Under the pieces are notes generated by a model. It was not told the origin of the DNA, searched no databases, and saw nothing but the letters and a program-made list of their open reading frames with translations. Positions 8,217-16,022 of a stretch of 34,350 nucleotides of DNA are shown here, piece by piece. Location: contig CAZDNW010000067.1 in NCBI GenBank assembly GCA_964506905.1, positions 1 to 34,350 on the forward strand, in the 5' to 3' direction. The translations under genes and the position numbers were made by a program. This stretch comes from JALWZX01 sp964506905. Its GTDB lineage: Bacteria; Patescibacteriota; WWE3; 2-01-FULL-39-13. Position 1 is the stretch's first letter; every line of letters starts with the position of its first letter.

Positions 8217-8756
8217 ATGATTAAAATAAGAAAAGGAACTACATATATAGAATTATTAGTGTATATTGCCGTATTAACAATTTTTATGTCTGGTATGGTT
8301 ATGTATACATTAATTGGGCAAAAACAAAGGCTTTATTCTAATGCGATACAAGAATTAAGTTATAATATACGGTTTATTAACAATAAATTAAATTACGAAA
8401 TAGGTAGTGCTAGTTCTGTATCAGTTGATTCCCCTAATCAAATTACACTTACTTATGATTTATCAGAAGATAGTTATAGAAATCCAACAATAATAAGATT
8501 AAATGGCGGTGTATTAGAAATAGGTATTGGTACAGATACAAATAGACCTTGTAATACAACAAATTTTTGCAATTTATCAACAAATTTAGTTTCAGTAGAT
8601 TCTGTAGATTTTCAAGATTTAACAATTACAGGTGGACTTCCAACGATAAATTATACACTAAATTTGACATATATAGGGAATTCAACCATTAACAGTGATA
8701 ATGTTATTAAAAGAAGTATATCATCTAGTGTAGTTGCTAATTCTAGTTCTAATTAA
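8217..8756 (+). CDS. Minor pilin (PilW/PilV-like prepilin)
   Basis: 179 residues from the ATG at 8217. The reading frame stays open upstream to 8130, but those 29 residues overlap the previous gene and would bury the signal, so the internal ATG is chosen. GGGAGA (8205-8210) sits 6 nt before it. The class III signal is MIKIRKG/TTYIELLVYIAVLTIF, with Gly7 at -1 and Glu12 at +5. The rest is strand-rich with three cysteines, two of them in PCNTTNFC. It starts 1 bp after the previous stop and overlaps the next ATG by one base. It is likely one of the minor pilins that prime or cap the fibre. Confidence 0.85.
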   Translation: MIKIRKGTTYIELLVYIAVLTIFMSGMVMYTLIGQKQRLYSNAIQELSYNIRFINNKLNYEIGSASSVSVDSPNQITLTYDLSEDSYRNPTIIRLNGGVLEIGIGTDTNRPCNTTNFCNLSTNLVSVDSVDFQDLTITGGLPTINYTLNLTYIGNSTINSDNVIKRSISSSVVANSSSN

Positions 8757-9169
8757 TGGTTATGAATAATAATAAAAGAAAATATAAAATGAGAGAAGGT
8801 TATGTTGCATTAATAACTGCAATTATTGTTACCGCGGTTATGGGAATCATTGGATTGTCGCTTTCATTAGCGTCTGTTACAGAGGGGCAGGTTGTAATTT
8901 CTGATAATAAGTCGTTTGTATATGATCAAGTTGTTGAATCGTGTGTTAATGATGTTTTAGTTAGGCATTATCTTAAAAAAGATATTTCTGATACAATTGT
9001 ATTACCAATTGGTACTTGCGATGTTACGACAACGGTAACAAATCCTGATGCCAATACGACAGTTACGGTTTATGCTGTGTCTTATGACAATGAAGGGTAT
9101 TCAAAAACGCTAGAGGCGACTGTTATTCAGACGGCAACAGAAACTAAAACTTATATTAAAGAAAAATGA
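8756..9169 (+). CDS. PilX-like minor pilin lacking Glu at +5
   Basis: 137 residues. After a basic leader the sequence REG/YVALITAIIVTAVMGIIGLSL gives a plausible prepilin cleavage after Gly15. The +5 residue is Ile, not Glu, as is usual for PilX and GspK-type pilins that sit at the tip and do not need the Glu5 salt bridge. The pattern GYxALITxxxVTAVMGIIGLSLS matches PilX-like proteins of candidate-phylum genomes. Two cysteines (in VESCVND and IGTCDV) could form a disulfide. The start overlaps the previous stop by 1 nt and its own TGA overlaps the next ATG (ATGA), so translation is coupled on both sides. An ATG two codons later is an alternative start. Confidence 0.75.
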   Translation: MVMNNNKRKYKMREGYVALITAIIVTAVMGIIGLSLSLASVTEGQVVISDNKSFVYDQVVESCVNDVLVRHYLKKDISDTIVLPIGTCDVTTTVTNPDANTTVTVYAVSYDNEGYSKTLEATVIQTATETKTYIKEK

Positions 9170-10641
9170 AGAATAAAAATATATTAGTAATAACAAATAA
9201 AGAGATTCAGTATGTAGAAGTAAAAACAGGAAAATCTCCTACTGTTGAGGTAAAGTATTCGCTGAAGTGGAAATATGCAAATGGAATAGCACAAACTCTT
9301 AATCAAATATGCAAGGCACACAAGTTTAAAAGTGTATCTATATTAATTTCCGATGCATTAATTTATATAATGAAAATGGATGTTGAGTATTATGTTGATA
9401 AAGACGGTGATATTAGAAATCCAATTTCCGAAAAGCTAGAAAAAAGTATACCTGAGCACATATCAGATGTCATTTGGGATTACAAAATTATATCGCATAC
9501 AGATAGACATTACCAAATTGAAGTTGCCGCAATGCAACGAAAATTATATGATGAAATTCATAACACACTAGACCATTGTGGTGTAAAAATAAGACATATA
9601 AAACCATTTTCAGTAACCTTATCTAGAGTTGTTAATGCTGATAAGTTTACTGTTGTATTATATTTTTCCACTGTAGAAAGTGTTTTGGTTTTGGTTAAAA
9701 ATAATTTTGTATATTTTGCAGCATCTTTATCGGATGTTGATGATAAATCATACATTAGAAATATGCTAAATTATCTTAAGAACAAGTATGAGTTGCAAGA
9801 TGATACTATTTGTTTATATTCAGGAATTAGTAAAATAATAAAACCTACAGATATTGACATGTTTAGAGTTAAAAAACTTTTGATAGAGGTTGCCCCATAC
9901 ATCGGACTTCTTAAGTATGATCAATCTGTAGAGGAAGATGGTTTCTCGTTAGATTTAGAACAAGGGAATATAAAAGAAGAAGAATCATTTATCGATAAAA
10001 TTTTAAGCATCTTTAATAAAGAGGAAACACCAAGTGAAGCTAAGAAGAAAGATAAAGATAACAATAAAGGCAGTTCTATGATGATATTAGTTATTGTTTT
10101 AGTGATAATGTTAGCGATTATGGGATTCTTTCTTTATAAATATTTTAAGGATAATTCAGTAGATTCAGTAAATAATAATAAGAATGCACCTTCTCAAAGT
10201 ATTAATACATCTAATATAAAAGCAGAAAACAACGCCAATAAGTTAGATGCGAACAATAATAATGTTCAAAATGTAGATATGGGTACAAAAACTGTCACGA
10301 AAGACGATAACTCTTCTGGGGACATTGTTGAGAAGAAGGCCGAAGTAAAGAAACTAGAAATACGAGTTTTGAACGGAACAACCAACAGAGAAAATTTAGA
10401 TTCTGCATTATCTACACTTACATTGCTAAAAATAGGTCCAACAAAAGTAAATGTTGGTGAAGCTTATACAACTGATTATACAACAACATATATATATTAT
10501 AAGCCCAAAGCTGATGTTGATAAGGTTAATAAGATTTATGATATTCTAAAAACAAATTATTCGAAAAAAGTTGAATTTGGAAATAAGAAGTTGGCAGAGG
10601 ATTATCCAGCAGACATAGAGATTATAGTAGGGACTCCGTAA
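9166..10641 (+). CDS. PilM-like SHS2/actin-fold protein fused to an extracytoplasmic LytR_C domain
   Basis: 491 residues. Residues 1 to about 235 resemble PilM/GspL: SILISDALIYIMKMDV, EKLEKSIPEHISDVIWDYKII, then IEVAAMQRKLYDEIHNTLDHCGVKIRHI in the order seen in PilM. The ATP-binding phosphate loop (usually GxSS) is not recognisable. A low-complexity linker leads to one membrane helix (about 305-326, MMILVIVLVIMLAIMGFFLY). A polar Asn/Lys linker follows (330-400), then a LytR_C domain (about 403-491: LEIRVLNGTTNREN ... TTTYIYYKPKADVDKVNKI ... ADIEIIVGTP). PilM normally recruits PilN by a peptide; here the cytoplasmic PilM-like part is joined directly to a periplasmic or wall-side domain. This is the last pilus gene of the operon. 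The domain calls are from pattern and the function of the fusion is inferred. Confidence 0.78.
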   Translation: MKNKNILVITNKEIQYVEVKTGKSPTVEVKYSLKWKYANGIAQTLNQICKAHKFKSVSILISDALIYIMKMDVEYYVDKDGDIRNPISEKLEKSIPEHISDVIWDYKIISHTDRHYQIEVAAMQRKLYDEIHNTLDHCGVKIRHIKPFSVTLSRVVNADKFTVVLYFSTVESVLVLVKNNFVYFAASLSDVDDKSYIRNMLNYLKNKYELQDDTICLYSGISKIIKPTDIDMFRVKKLLIEVAPYIGLLKYDQSVEEDGFSLDLEQGNIKEEESFIDKILSIFNKEETPSEAKKKDKDNNKGSSMMILVIVLVIMLAIMGFFLYKYFKDNSVDSVNNNKNAPSQSINTSNIKAENNANKLDANNNNVQNVDMGTKTVTKDDNSSGDIVEKKAEVKKLEIRVLNGTTNRENLDSALSTLTLLKIGPTKVNVGEAYTTDYTTTYIYYKPKADVDKVNKIYDILKTNYSKKVEFGNKKLAEDYPADIEIIVGTP

Positions 10642-10688
10642 TAGAATGACGGTTTTTGATTGGTGGATAAAGATACTATAGTTTTTTG

Positions 10689-11067
10689 TTATTTTACTTC
10701 GAACTTATCAGAAGGAATGCTTGGTGAATGTATTGCAAAAAGCTTTGAATGTTTTAAAAATTTGCCTGATATTACGTTATTAGTATCTACAAATAAGTAG
10801 TCACCGCTTTTCAGAATTACCTCATTATCATTAACATAATATAAGGCTTCGCCCTCAATCATAATTAACAATTCAATTTTTTTGCTTGTGGTAATGTGGT
10901 TTGCTTGTTTCCCCGGGTTTATGCTCTCTATAAACTATTTCGATTTTATCGGTTTTACATGGATTGTTTTTCTTTAGGAAAGCTCCTACAAACCAACCTT
11001 TGTGTTCATTTTTAGTTTTGTATTTTCCGTGTTGATATTTATTATTTCCCAATTTTTGTGTAGACAC
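10689..11067 (-). pseudogene. Cupin-domain protein interrupted by a +1-base frameshift in an A7 run
   Basis: Two adjacent minus-strand frames, 11067-10873 (64 residues) and 10871-10689, together encode one cupin of about 125 residues. They are split by a run of seven A (10883-10877). Reading the run as six A joins them and restores exactly the cupin motif G-x5-H-x-H-x4-E-x6-G: GETSKPHYH, KQKI, E, LLIMIE, G. The second cupin motif region LKSGDYLFVDTNNV follows. The N-terminal half begins MSTQKLGNNKYQHG. Possible explanations are a real inactivating mutation, a sequencing or assembly error, or transcriptional slippage on the homopolymer that yields some full-length protein. The substrate is unknown. 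It converges with the pilus operon, 47 bp away. Confidence 0.85.
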
Positions 11068-11118
11068 ATTAAGATATTAGCAATTTTATATATTTTATGC
11101 AATGAATGGATTGTAATT

Positions 11119-11192
11119 TGGAGCGGGATACGGGAATCGAACCCGTGTCTTTACCTTGGGAAGGTAATATTGAGCCACTCAACTAATCCCGC
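11119..11192 (-). tRNA. tRNA-Gly (anticodon CCC)
   Basis: On the minus strand acceptor GCGGGAT pairs with ATCCCGC. Anticodon stem TTACC/GGTAA has loop TTCCCAA (anticodon CCC, codon GGG), and the T arm is ACGGG/CCCGT with loop TTCGATT. Discriminator T is followed by an encoded CCA (11121-11119). Confidence 0.94.
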
Positions 11193-11238
11193 GGGTAGTT
11201 CAATGTTTATTGTAATATGATTATATACTAAATCAAGT

Positions 11239-12183
11239 TTAAGGTATTGTTAAGACTTGCCCAGGAATAATTAGCGGATTTCCGTTTGGTAAATATGATA
11301 TATTGTTTGCTTGGGCAATTTTATGCCATTGCGTACCGTTTCCATAAGCACCTTCAGCTAGTTCCCAAAGCGTATCTCCTGAAATTACAGTGTACTTTCC
11401 AGTGGATATATCGCCATGTTTGTAATCATTTGCTTTCCAGTTCTTGGTTACAGGATTGTTTATTTGATTTACTAAATGCGGTTTATGTTTGTTAGATTCT
11501 ATTATGTTATTTGGTGTTGCTTCATTGTTATTAGTGTTTTGTGTGCCTAGAATGTTAGATTCATTTTCGTTTTTGATTGGTTTATTTATGTCATTCTTAT
11601 TATTTTGAAATTTGATATCGTTTTTGTTTTCTAATGTTAAATTTTGTAGTTTGTCCTTGATTGGAGTGCCATTTTCATCTGTTGGAATTATTCCCGCATA
11701 ATCTTCGGGGTTAGGTAATTCTGGTTGTTTTTGTTCGGTGTATTCCGTTGATGATGCTTCTTCTGTTATTTTTCCTTGTTCTTGCATCATATAATTGTAT
11801 GCAAAAAACCCTCCTGCGATTAATAAAATTCCGAATATTATTGCAAAAATAGCTCCCCATTTTGATGGTTTTAGATCTTCAACTGTAACTTCTTGTTTTG
11901 TATTTGAATTTGCTTGTTTTGTCTGTGATTTACTGATATCTGATGTGTCTACATTCGCAAAGTTTATATCATCTTTTTTTAAGTCTTTTTCTTCGGTGCT
12001 TTGTTCTTGGTTATTTTTATTGTCGTTTGATGTTGAGTTTTTCTTGTTTGACTTTGTTTGATTGGAAGCATTATTTGTATCATTATCAGATGTATTGGGT
12101 TCCTTCAATTCTTGCATTTCCTCTCTGTCTGTTTTTTCTATTTGAATTTTCTGTTTTTTTTGCTTAGTAGAACCTTTTGCCAT
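11239..12183 (-). CDS. Membrane-anchored LysM-domain protein
   Basis: 314 residues. A long polar, charged cytoplasmic N-terminus (1-108, rich in Lys, Glu, Asn, Ser and Thr) precedes one membrane helix (about 109-129, WGAIFAIIFGILLIAGGFFAY). An Asn-rich extracytoplasmic spacer (about 135-258) and a single C-terminal LysM domain (262-314: YTVISGDTLWELAEGAYGNG, WHKIAQANNI, NPLIIPGQVLTIP) follow. LysM binds peptidoglycan glycan strands, so the protein probably ties membrane to wall. The type II topology with a roughly 110-residue cytoplasmic tail is unusual for LysM proteins and suggests contact with cytoplasmic partners. The gene lies 46 bp downstream of tRNA-Gly in the opposite sense of reading order, on the same strand, with its own promoter. 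Confidence 0.88.
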   Translation of the reverse strand: MAKGSTKQKKQKIQIEKTDREEMQELKEPNTSDNDTNNASNQTKSNKKNSTSNDNKNNQEQSTEEKDLKKDDINFANVDTSDISKSQTKQANSNTKQEVTVEDLKPSKWGAIFAIIFGILLIAGGFFAYNYMMQEQGKITEEASSTEYTEQKQPELPNPEDYAGIIPTDENGTPIKDKLQNLTLENKNDIKFQNNKNDINKPIKNENESNILGTQNTNNNEATPNNIIESNKHKPHLVNQINNPVTKNWKANDYKHGDISTGKYTVISGDTLWELAEGAYGNGTQWHKIAQANNISYLPNGNPLIIPGQVLTIP

Positions 12184-12215
12184 TTTTATTGAGGTGGGCG
12201 GGTACTTTATTGTAT

Positions 12216-12243
12216 TTTATATCACACTCAGATAATTTGTCTA
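12216..12243 (-). promoter_or_regulatory. Predicted sigma70-type promoter of the LysM gene
   Basis: On the minus strand TAGACA (12243-12238) and an extended -10 TGATATAAA (TATAAA at 12221-12216) are 16 bp apart. The leader to the ATG is about 25 nt, longer than for most genes here, and it has no Shine-Dalgarno. Confidence 0.4.
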
Positions 12244-12310
12244 TAAGGTGTTTGATTCGAATTTGTTATTGTTACAAGGATTAATAACTACTTTTCTCGT
12301 CACATCCTTT

Positions 12311-12327
12311 GCCCTCTAGGGCTTTTT
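12311..12327 (+). other. Small hairpin with T5 in the 270-bp gap 12184-12453
   Basis: GCCC TCTA GGGC is followed by TTTTT. A 4-bp stem is weak for a terminator and no plus-strand gene lies directly upstream. The rest of the gap holds the two divergent promoters and nothing else recognisable. Confidence 0.25.
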
Positions 12328-12433
12328 GTGTTCATATGAATACAATTATTATACGTATCTGATTATTGAGTAAATGAGTTTAGTTCGAGCTAAATGTATT
12401 TTAAGTATTTTAGTATGGATATTTTCTAGCACC

Positions 12434-12442
12434 TGATATATT
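12434..12442 (+). promoter_or_regulatory. Extended -10 promoter of the HIT gene (leaderless-type)
   Basis: TGATATATT matches the extended -10 TGnTATAAT at all but one position and lies 11 nt before the ATG at 12454. No good -35 is seen. Confidence 0.4.
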
Positions 12443-12453
12443 ATTAATTTATT

Positions 12454-12894
12454 ATGCCTAATTATAATGCAAGATCAACAGGTGATTATTCAAAAATATG
12501 GATGAATACTGGGAAATGCGTTTTTTGCGATTTAAAGGATAAATATATAATAAAGGAAATTAATAATGTTGTTTTAACTGTTAACTTATTTCCTTATATT
12601 GATGGGCATTTGTTAATAATTCCTAGAAGACATTTTGAATCGTTTGAAGAAACTACAGATGATGAAATGTTAGCTATAAAACAACTAGCTGATTATGGAA
12701 AAAAGTTATTAAAAGATAAATTAAACATAGAATATGTGTGGTTTATTTTTCGTATGAATTCTGGATTTAATGCCCAAAAAACCGTTGCTCATGTTCATGC
12801 ACATTTAATACCATTTAGTAATAAACTTTTCAAATGGGAATATCAGAATATAAATATTCCAGTTGATGAGTTAGCCAGAAAGTTAAGGTCTTAA
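12454..12894 (+). CDS. HIT-family nucleotide hydrolase/transferase
   Basis: 146 residues with the histidine-triad motif HVHAHLIPF (His113, His115, His117). Upstream come the conserved NSG (102-104) and the DGHLLIIPRRHF segment (50-61). CVFC at 22-25, perhaps with a His, forms the zinc pair seen in the Ap4A-hydrolase/phosphorylase-like branch. Members cleave dinucleoside polyphosphates or AMP conjugates through a His-AMP intermediate; the exact substrate cannot be told. The next gene, a thymidylate synthase fusion, starts 2 bp after the stop, so the two are almost surely co-transcribed. This suggests a link to nucleotide housekeeping, which is an inference. Confidence 0.9.
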   Translation: MPNYNARSTGDYSKIWMNTGKCVFCDLKDKYIIKEINNVVLTVNLFPYIDGHLLIIPRRHFESFEETTDDEMLAIKQLADYGKKLLKDKLNIEYVWFIFRMNSGFNAQKTVAHVHAHLIPFSNKLFKWEYQNINIPVDELARKLRS

Positions 12895-12896
12895 AT

Positions 12897-14471
12897 ATGC
12901 TAAATAAAGATAATAAGTGGCCAATTTATTTTAAAGACAAATTGGTTATTGGAAATCAAAATTCAAGTCTTGCTATAGCAACCTTATGGACACCAAAAGA
13001 AATGGTTCTTAATAAGATTGATAAAAATGATTTTTTAGTAATGGGTCAGTTATATACTAAAAAAGGCATAAATTATTTAGTACGCAATATTTTAGCAAAA
13101 CCTCAAGTAACCAAACTTATATTAATAGGAAACGATTTAATGGGGAGTGGGGTTGGATTGAAAAATCTAATTAAATATGGAATAGATGAAAATTATAAGG
13201 TAATAAACGATGATTTCTATATTGAAAAGGAAATTTCACTTGAGGCAATAAATGATTTCAGAGAAAATGTTAAAATAATTGACCATATTGGAATTGAAGA
13301 CATTAAAAATGTTGAGAATATAGTAAAAAGCGCAAATGACAGTAATATAAAACAAAAGTTTTGGAGAAACCCAGAAGTTTTTGAAGAGCCACCTGTTCCT
13401 GACATCTCCAAATTTCCTTCTGAAGTTGATCTTACTAAAATTAGGTCTTCAACGATTGCAGATGCGTATTTATTAGTTTTAAAGCATATTAATAGATTTG
13501 GGCTTGAATCACAGCCGGTTATGAATTATGTATCTGATACATCAAATACTTTAAAAGAAATGTTGAATTTATCTGTAGTTATAACAGATGAAGATCCGCA
13601 AAATTGGTATTTACCAGATTTTTTACCATTTACAAAAGAGGATTTGGATAAATACTTAAAAGGTTTTTTTGATTATAACCGAAATACAGAAGATTATACC
13701 TATGGCGAAAGGCTTTTTAACTATGCGTCAGATGAAATTGACGCATTAAAAGAAATATATCCTTGGTTAAAAATAGGTAGATTTCAAAAGTTTTTTGAAC
13801 ATGGAGGAATTAATCAAGTTGAAATTTCTATAATTAGAAAATTGTCAAAATTTCCATATGACAAAGGTGCAATAGCATTATTGGGAAATACATTTACTGA
13901 TGTATTTCCTCAAAGACCGCCTAAAAAAATTCCATGTTTATTTTTAATTCAAGCACAAATATACCAAGGAAAGCTTCAATTGACGGCATATTTTAGAAGT
14001 AATGATATGTATAATGCATGGCCTCTTAATGCATTTGCAATTAGAAAATTACAGTCAGACATTGCAGAAAAGTTGGATGTAGAAATGGGATCATTAATAA
14101 CAATATCTAATATGGCGCATATATACCAACATAATTTTTCTGATGTTGCGAAAATATTAGAAAATAATGAATATGCTGGATGTGAGTGGGATCCTCGAGG
14201 CAATTTTCATGTGTCTACTGAAGGTGAGGATGTAATTGTTAAATTGGCAACTCCTCGTGGAAATGAATATATAAAAGAATGGCGAATCAATGCCAACGAA
14301 AGAAAAGCTGCGAATAAATTATGTTATGAAATTATAGATAAAGACTTGTCAGTTTCAGTTTTAGGCAATGCAGCTGATTTGGCGAGGCAAATAGAACGGG
14401 CAGTAACTGCTGTTAGGTTAGGTATTAAATTTGAACAAGATAACGAATTAGATTTATCAAAATTCAATTGA
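12897..14471 (+). CDS. MtrA-like / archaeal-type thymidylate synthase / DUF4346 fusion protein
   Basis: 524 residues in three parts. Residues 1-150 match MtrA (methyl-H4MPT:CoM methyltransferase subunit A): WPIYFKDKLVIGNQNSSLAIATL, then GQLYTKKGINYLVRNILAKPQVTKLILIGNDLMGSGVGLKNLIKYGI. Residues about 165-425 are thymidylate-synthase-like, with probable nucleophile Cys347 in KKIPCLFLIQ, FRSNDMYNAWPLNAFAIRKLQ (366-386; counterpart of the dUMP-binding RSxDxxxGxPxN) and AHIYQ. Residues about 430-516 match DUF4346 (WDPRGNFHV ... GNAADLARQIERAVTAVRLGIKFEQD). It probably makes dTMP from dUMP; the MtrA-like part might hold a C1 carrier or be purely structural. The dCMP deaminase at 16060-16596 would supply dUMP. 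The TS call is strong by motif, but C1-donor identity is open. Confidence 0.8.
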   Translation: MLNKDNKWPIYFKDKLVIGNQNSSLAIATLWTPKEMVLNKIDKNDFLVMGQLYTKKGINYLVRNILAKPQVTKLILIGNDLMGSGVGLKNLIKYGIDENYKVINDDFYIEKEISLEAINDFRENVKIIDHIGIEDIKNVENIVKSANDSNIKQKFWRNPEVFEEPPVPDISKFPSEVDLTKIRSSTIADAYLLVLKHINRFGLESQPVMNYVSDTSNTLKEMLNLSVVITDEDPQNWYLPDFLPFTKEDLDKYLKGFFDYNRNTEDYTYGERLFNYASDEIDALKEIYPWLKIGRFQKFFEHGGINQVEISIIRKLSKFPYDKGAIALLGNTFTDVFPQRPPKKIPCLFLIQAQIYQGKLQLTAYFRSNDMYNAWPLNAFAIRKLQSDIAEKLDVEMGSLITISNMAHIYQHNFSDVAKILENNEYAGCEWDPRGNFHVSTEGEDVIVKLATPRGNEYIKEWRINANERKAANKLCYEIIDKDLSVSVLGNAADLARQIERAVTAVRLGIKFEQDNELDLSKFN

Positions 14472-14588
14472 TATTCTTAATAACTATTATTTATTTTACA
14501 AACTATCATTCAATTATAATGTAAAGAGTAGGTATTAATACAGTGATATTTGCAATTAAGCAGGTTAAATCTTTATGTTTGCAATATC

Positions 14589-14665
14589 TGGCGGGAGTGA
14601 CGGGACTCGAACCCGCAACCTTCTCCGTGACAGGGAGACACTCTAACCAATTGAGCTACACCCCC
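14589..14665 (-). tRNA. tRNA-Asp (anticodon GUC)
   Basis: On the minus strand acceptor GGGGGTG pairs with CACTCCC (one G-U). Anticodon stem TCTCC/GGAGA has loop CTGTCAC (anticodon GTC), and the T arm is GCGGG/CCCGT (one G-U) with loop TTCGAGT. Discriminator G and an encoded CCA (14591-14589) follow. Confidence 0.95.
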
Positions 14666-14780
14666 AGAAATTATTGTGCGTATTGATTATACATTATAAT
14701 TCAACTTAATAAAATTACTAAATTATTTTGATTACTGCAAGTATTTTATAAGTAATATGTATGGAAATAAAATAACTATA

Positions 14781-14789
14781 TGATATAGT
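14781..14789 (+). promoter_or_regulatory. Extended -10 promoter of the tandem cytidylyltransferase gene
   Basis: TGATATAGT, an extended -10 with one mismatch, lies 11 nt before the ATG at 14801. The -35 is weak. Confidence 0.35.
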
Positions 14790-14800
14790 GTGGTGTAGTT

Positions 14801-16006
14801 ATGAGCAAAGAATTGTATAAATTAAAACATTTAGAAAAAACTGATTTAGCGGAATTTAGAAAAAAGCATAAAGATAAGAAAATTGTATTCACATATGGAA
14901 CGTATGATTTAATTCATAGTGGACACGCAATTTATTTGTTAAAGGCGAGAGCATCAGGTGATATTTTAGTTGTAGGTGTAGCAACAAATGAATCTAAAAA
15001 ACGAGTTAAAACCAAAAGACTTCCCCTTATTGATGAGATAAATAGAGAAGAACAAATTCAATACTTTGATTTTGTTGATAATACTGTTTTAGTAGATGTT
15101 GATAATTTAACAAAAGAACTTAGTCTTTTAAAGCCAGATGTATTTTTTACTCTTGAAAATGATTGGATAACAAATATTAGAACATCTGCTGAACAAACCA
15201 TTGCTAATGACTTGGGTATTAAAGTTATAAAAACGCAAAAAGATGAAATTTATGTAAGTGCAAGCGACATGATAAATCGAGTTGCAGATGTAAGAATAAA
15301 AAGTAAAGTCGAATATTTTTTTGGTAAAACAAAAATTGATTTAAGTAAAGGTGATTGGTCTAAGAAAAAATGGTCAAGTCTAAAAACAGATATTAGAGAT
15401 GATACATTATATTTTGGAAAACATATTCATAAAGCAAAAGGGTGTTGTGAAGAATATATTGCTAGAATAGTTGATTATGATGAAGTTGATAGAATTAGAG
15501 ATATTTATCAACTAGGTAATAAGAAAATAGTACTAGCAATGGGAACCTGCGATTTGCTTCATGCAGGGCATACAAGATTTTTTCAAAAAGCGAAAGATCA
15601 AGGAGATATATTAGTATTGGGAATTCCAACGGATAGAATTGTTAGAAGGTATAAAGGTGCAGGCCGACCAGTTATTACAGAATATTCAAGAGCTGAGTTA
15701 ATGAGCTTTTTTAGATTTACAGATTTTGTTGTTATTTATGATGAAAAGGATGTAAAACCGTTTATAGAAAAGTTAAAACCAGATATATTTTTCACAATAA
15801 ACGAAGATTGGAATGAAGCAGCTACCGATTTATCTTATTTTACCGATATTAAGGATTGGAAAGGAAAGGTTGTTGGTGTAGAACCGCAGTCAAAAAATTT
15901 GAGTTCAAATAAATTAATTCGTAAAGCAACTGGTTTAAGATTAGAACAATTATTTGGTGAAGAATTAAACGAAGCTAGTAAGACTAAGCCGTTAAAAGAT
16001 TGGTAA
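14801..16006 (+). CDS. Tandem two-domain cytidylyltransferase-family protein
   Basis: 401 residues with two nucleotidyltransferase domains of the TagD/RfaE2/ECT superfamily. Domain 1 (about 27-165) has GTYDLIHSGHAIYLLKA (HxGH at 39-42) and the C-terminal signature-like YVSASDMINR. Domain 2 (about 240-375) has GTCDLLHAGHTRFFQKA (HxGH at 254-257) and LSSNKLIRKA. About 70 residues with a Lys-rich, Trp-containing segment link them. The layout recalls eukaryotic ethanolamine-phosphate cytidylyltransferase, which also has two such domains, but the similarity of the whole protein cannot be judged here. Likely reactions are CMP or AMP transfer to a phospho-polyol, sugar phosphate or phosphoethanolamine for lipids or surface glycans. 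Both active-site HxGH motifs are intact, so both halves may be catalytic. Confidence 0.82.
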   Translation: MSKELYKLKHLEKTDLAEFRKKHKDKKIVFTYGTYDLIHSGHAIYLLKARASGDILVVGVATNESKKRVKTKRLPLIDEINREEQIQYFDFVDNTVLVDVDNLTKELSLLKPDVFFTLENDWITNIRTSAEQTIANDLGIKVIKTQKDEIYVSASDMINRVADVRIKSKVEYFFGKTKIDLSKGDWSKKKWSSLKTDIRDDTLYFGKHIHKAKGCCEEYIARIVDYDEVDRIRDIYQLGNKKIVLAMGTCDLLHAGHTRFFQKAKDQGDILVLGIPTDRIVRRYKGAGRPVITEYSRAELMSFFRFTDFVVIYDEKDVKPFIEKLKPDIFFTINEDWNEAATDLSYFTDIKDWKGKVVGVEPQSKNLSSNKLIRKATGLRLEQLFGEELNEASKTKPLKDW

Positions 16007-16022
16007 TTATTGTAAATAATGA

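Noticed and set aside
12311..12327. A terminator in the gap before the HIT gene
   Set aside because: The stem is only 4 bp and there is no gene on that strand to terminate; kept only as a low-confidence hairpin.
9166..14471. Recoding of UGA as glycine (code 25)
   Set aside because: UGA ends several genes at the expected point, including an ATGA overlap at 9166-9169 and the TS fusion at 14471, and no conserved Gly in recognised motifs is encoded by UGA.
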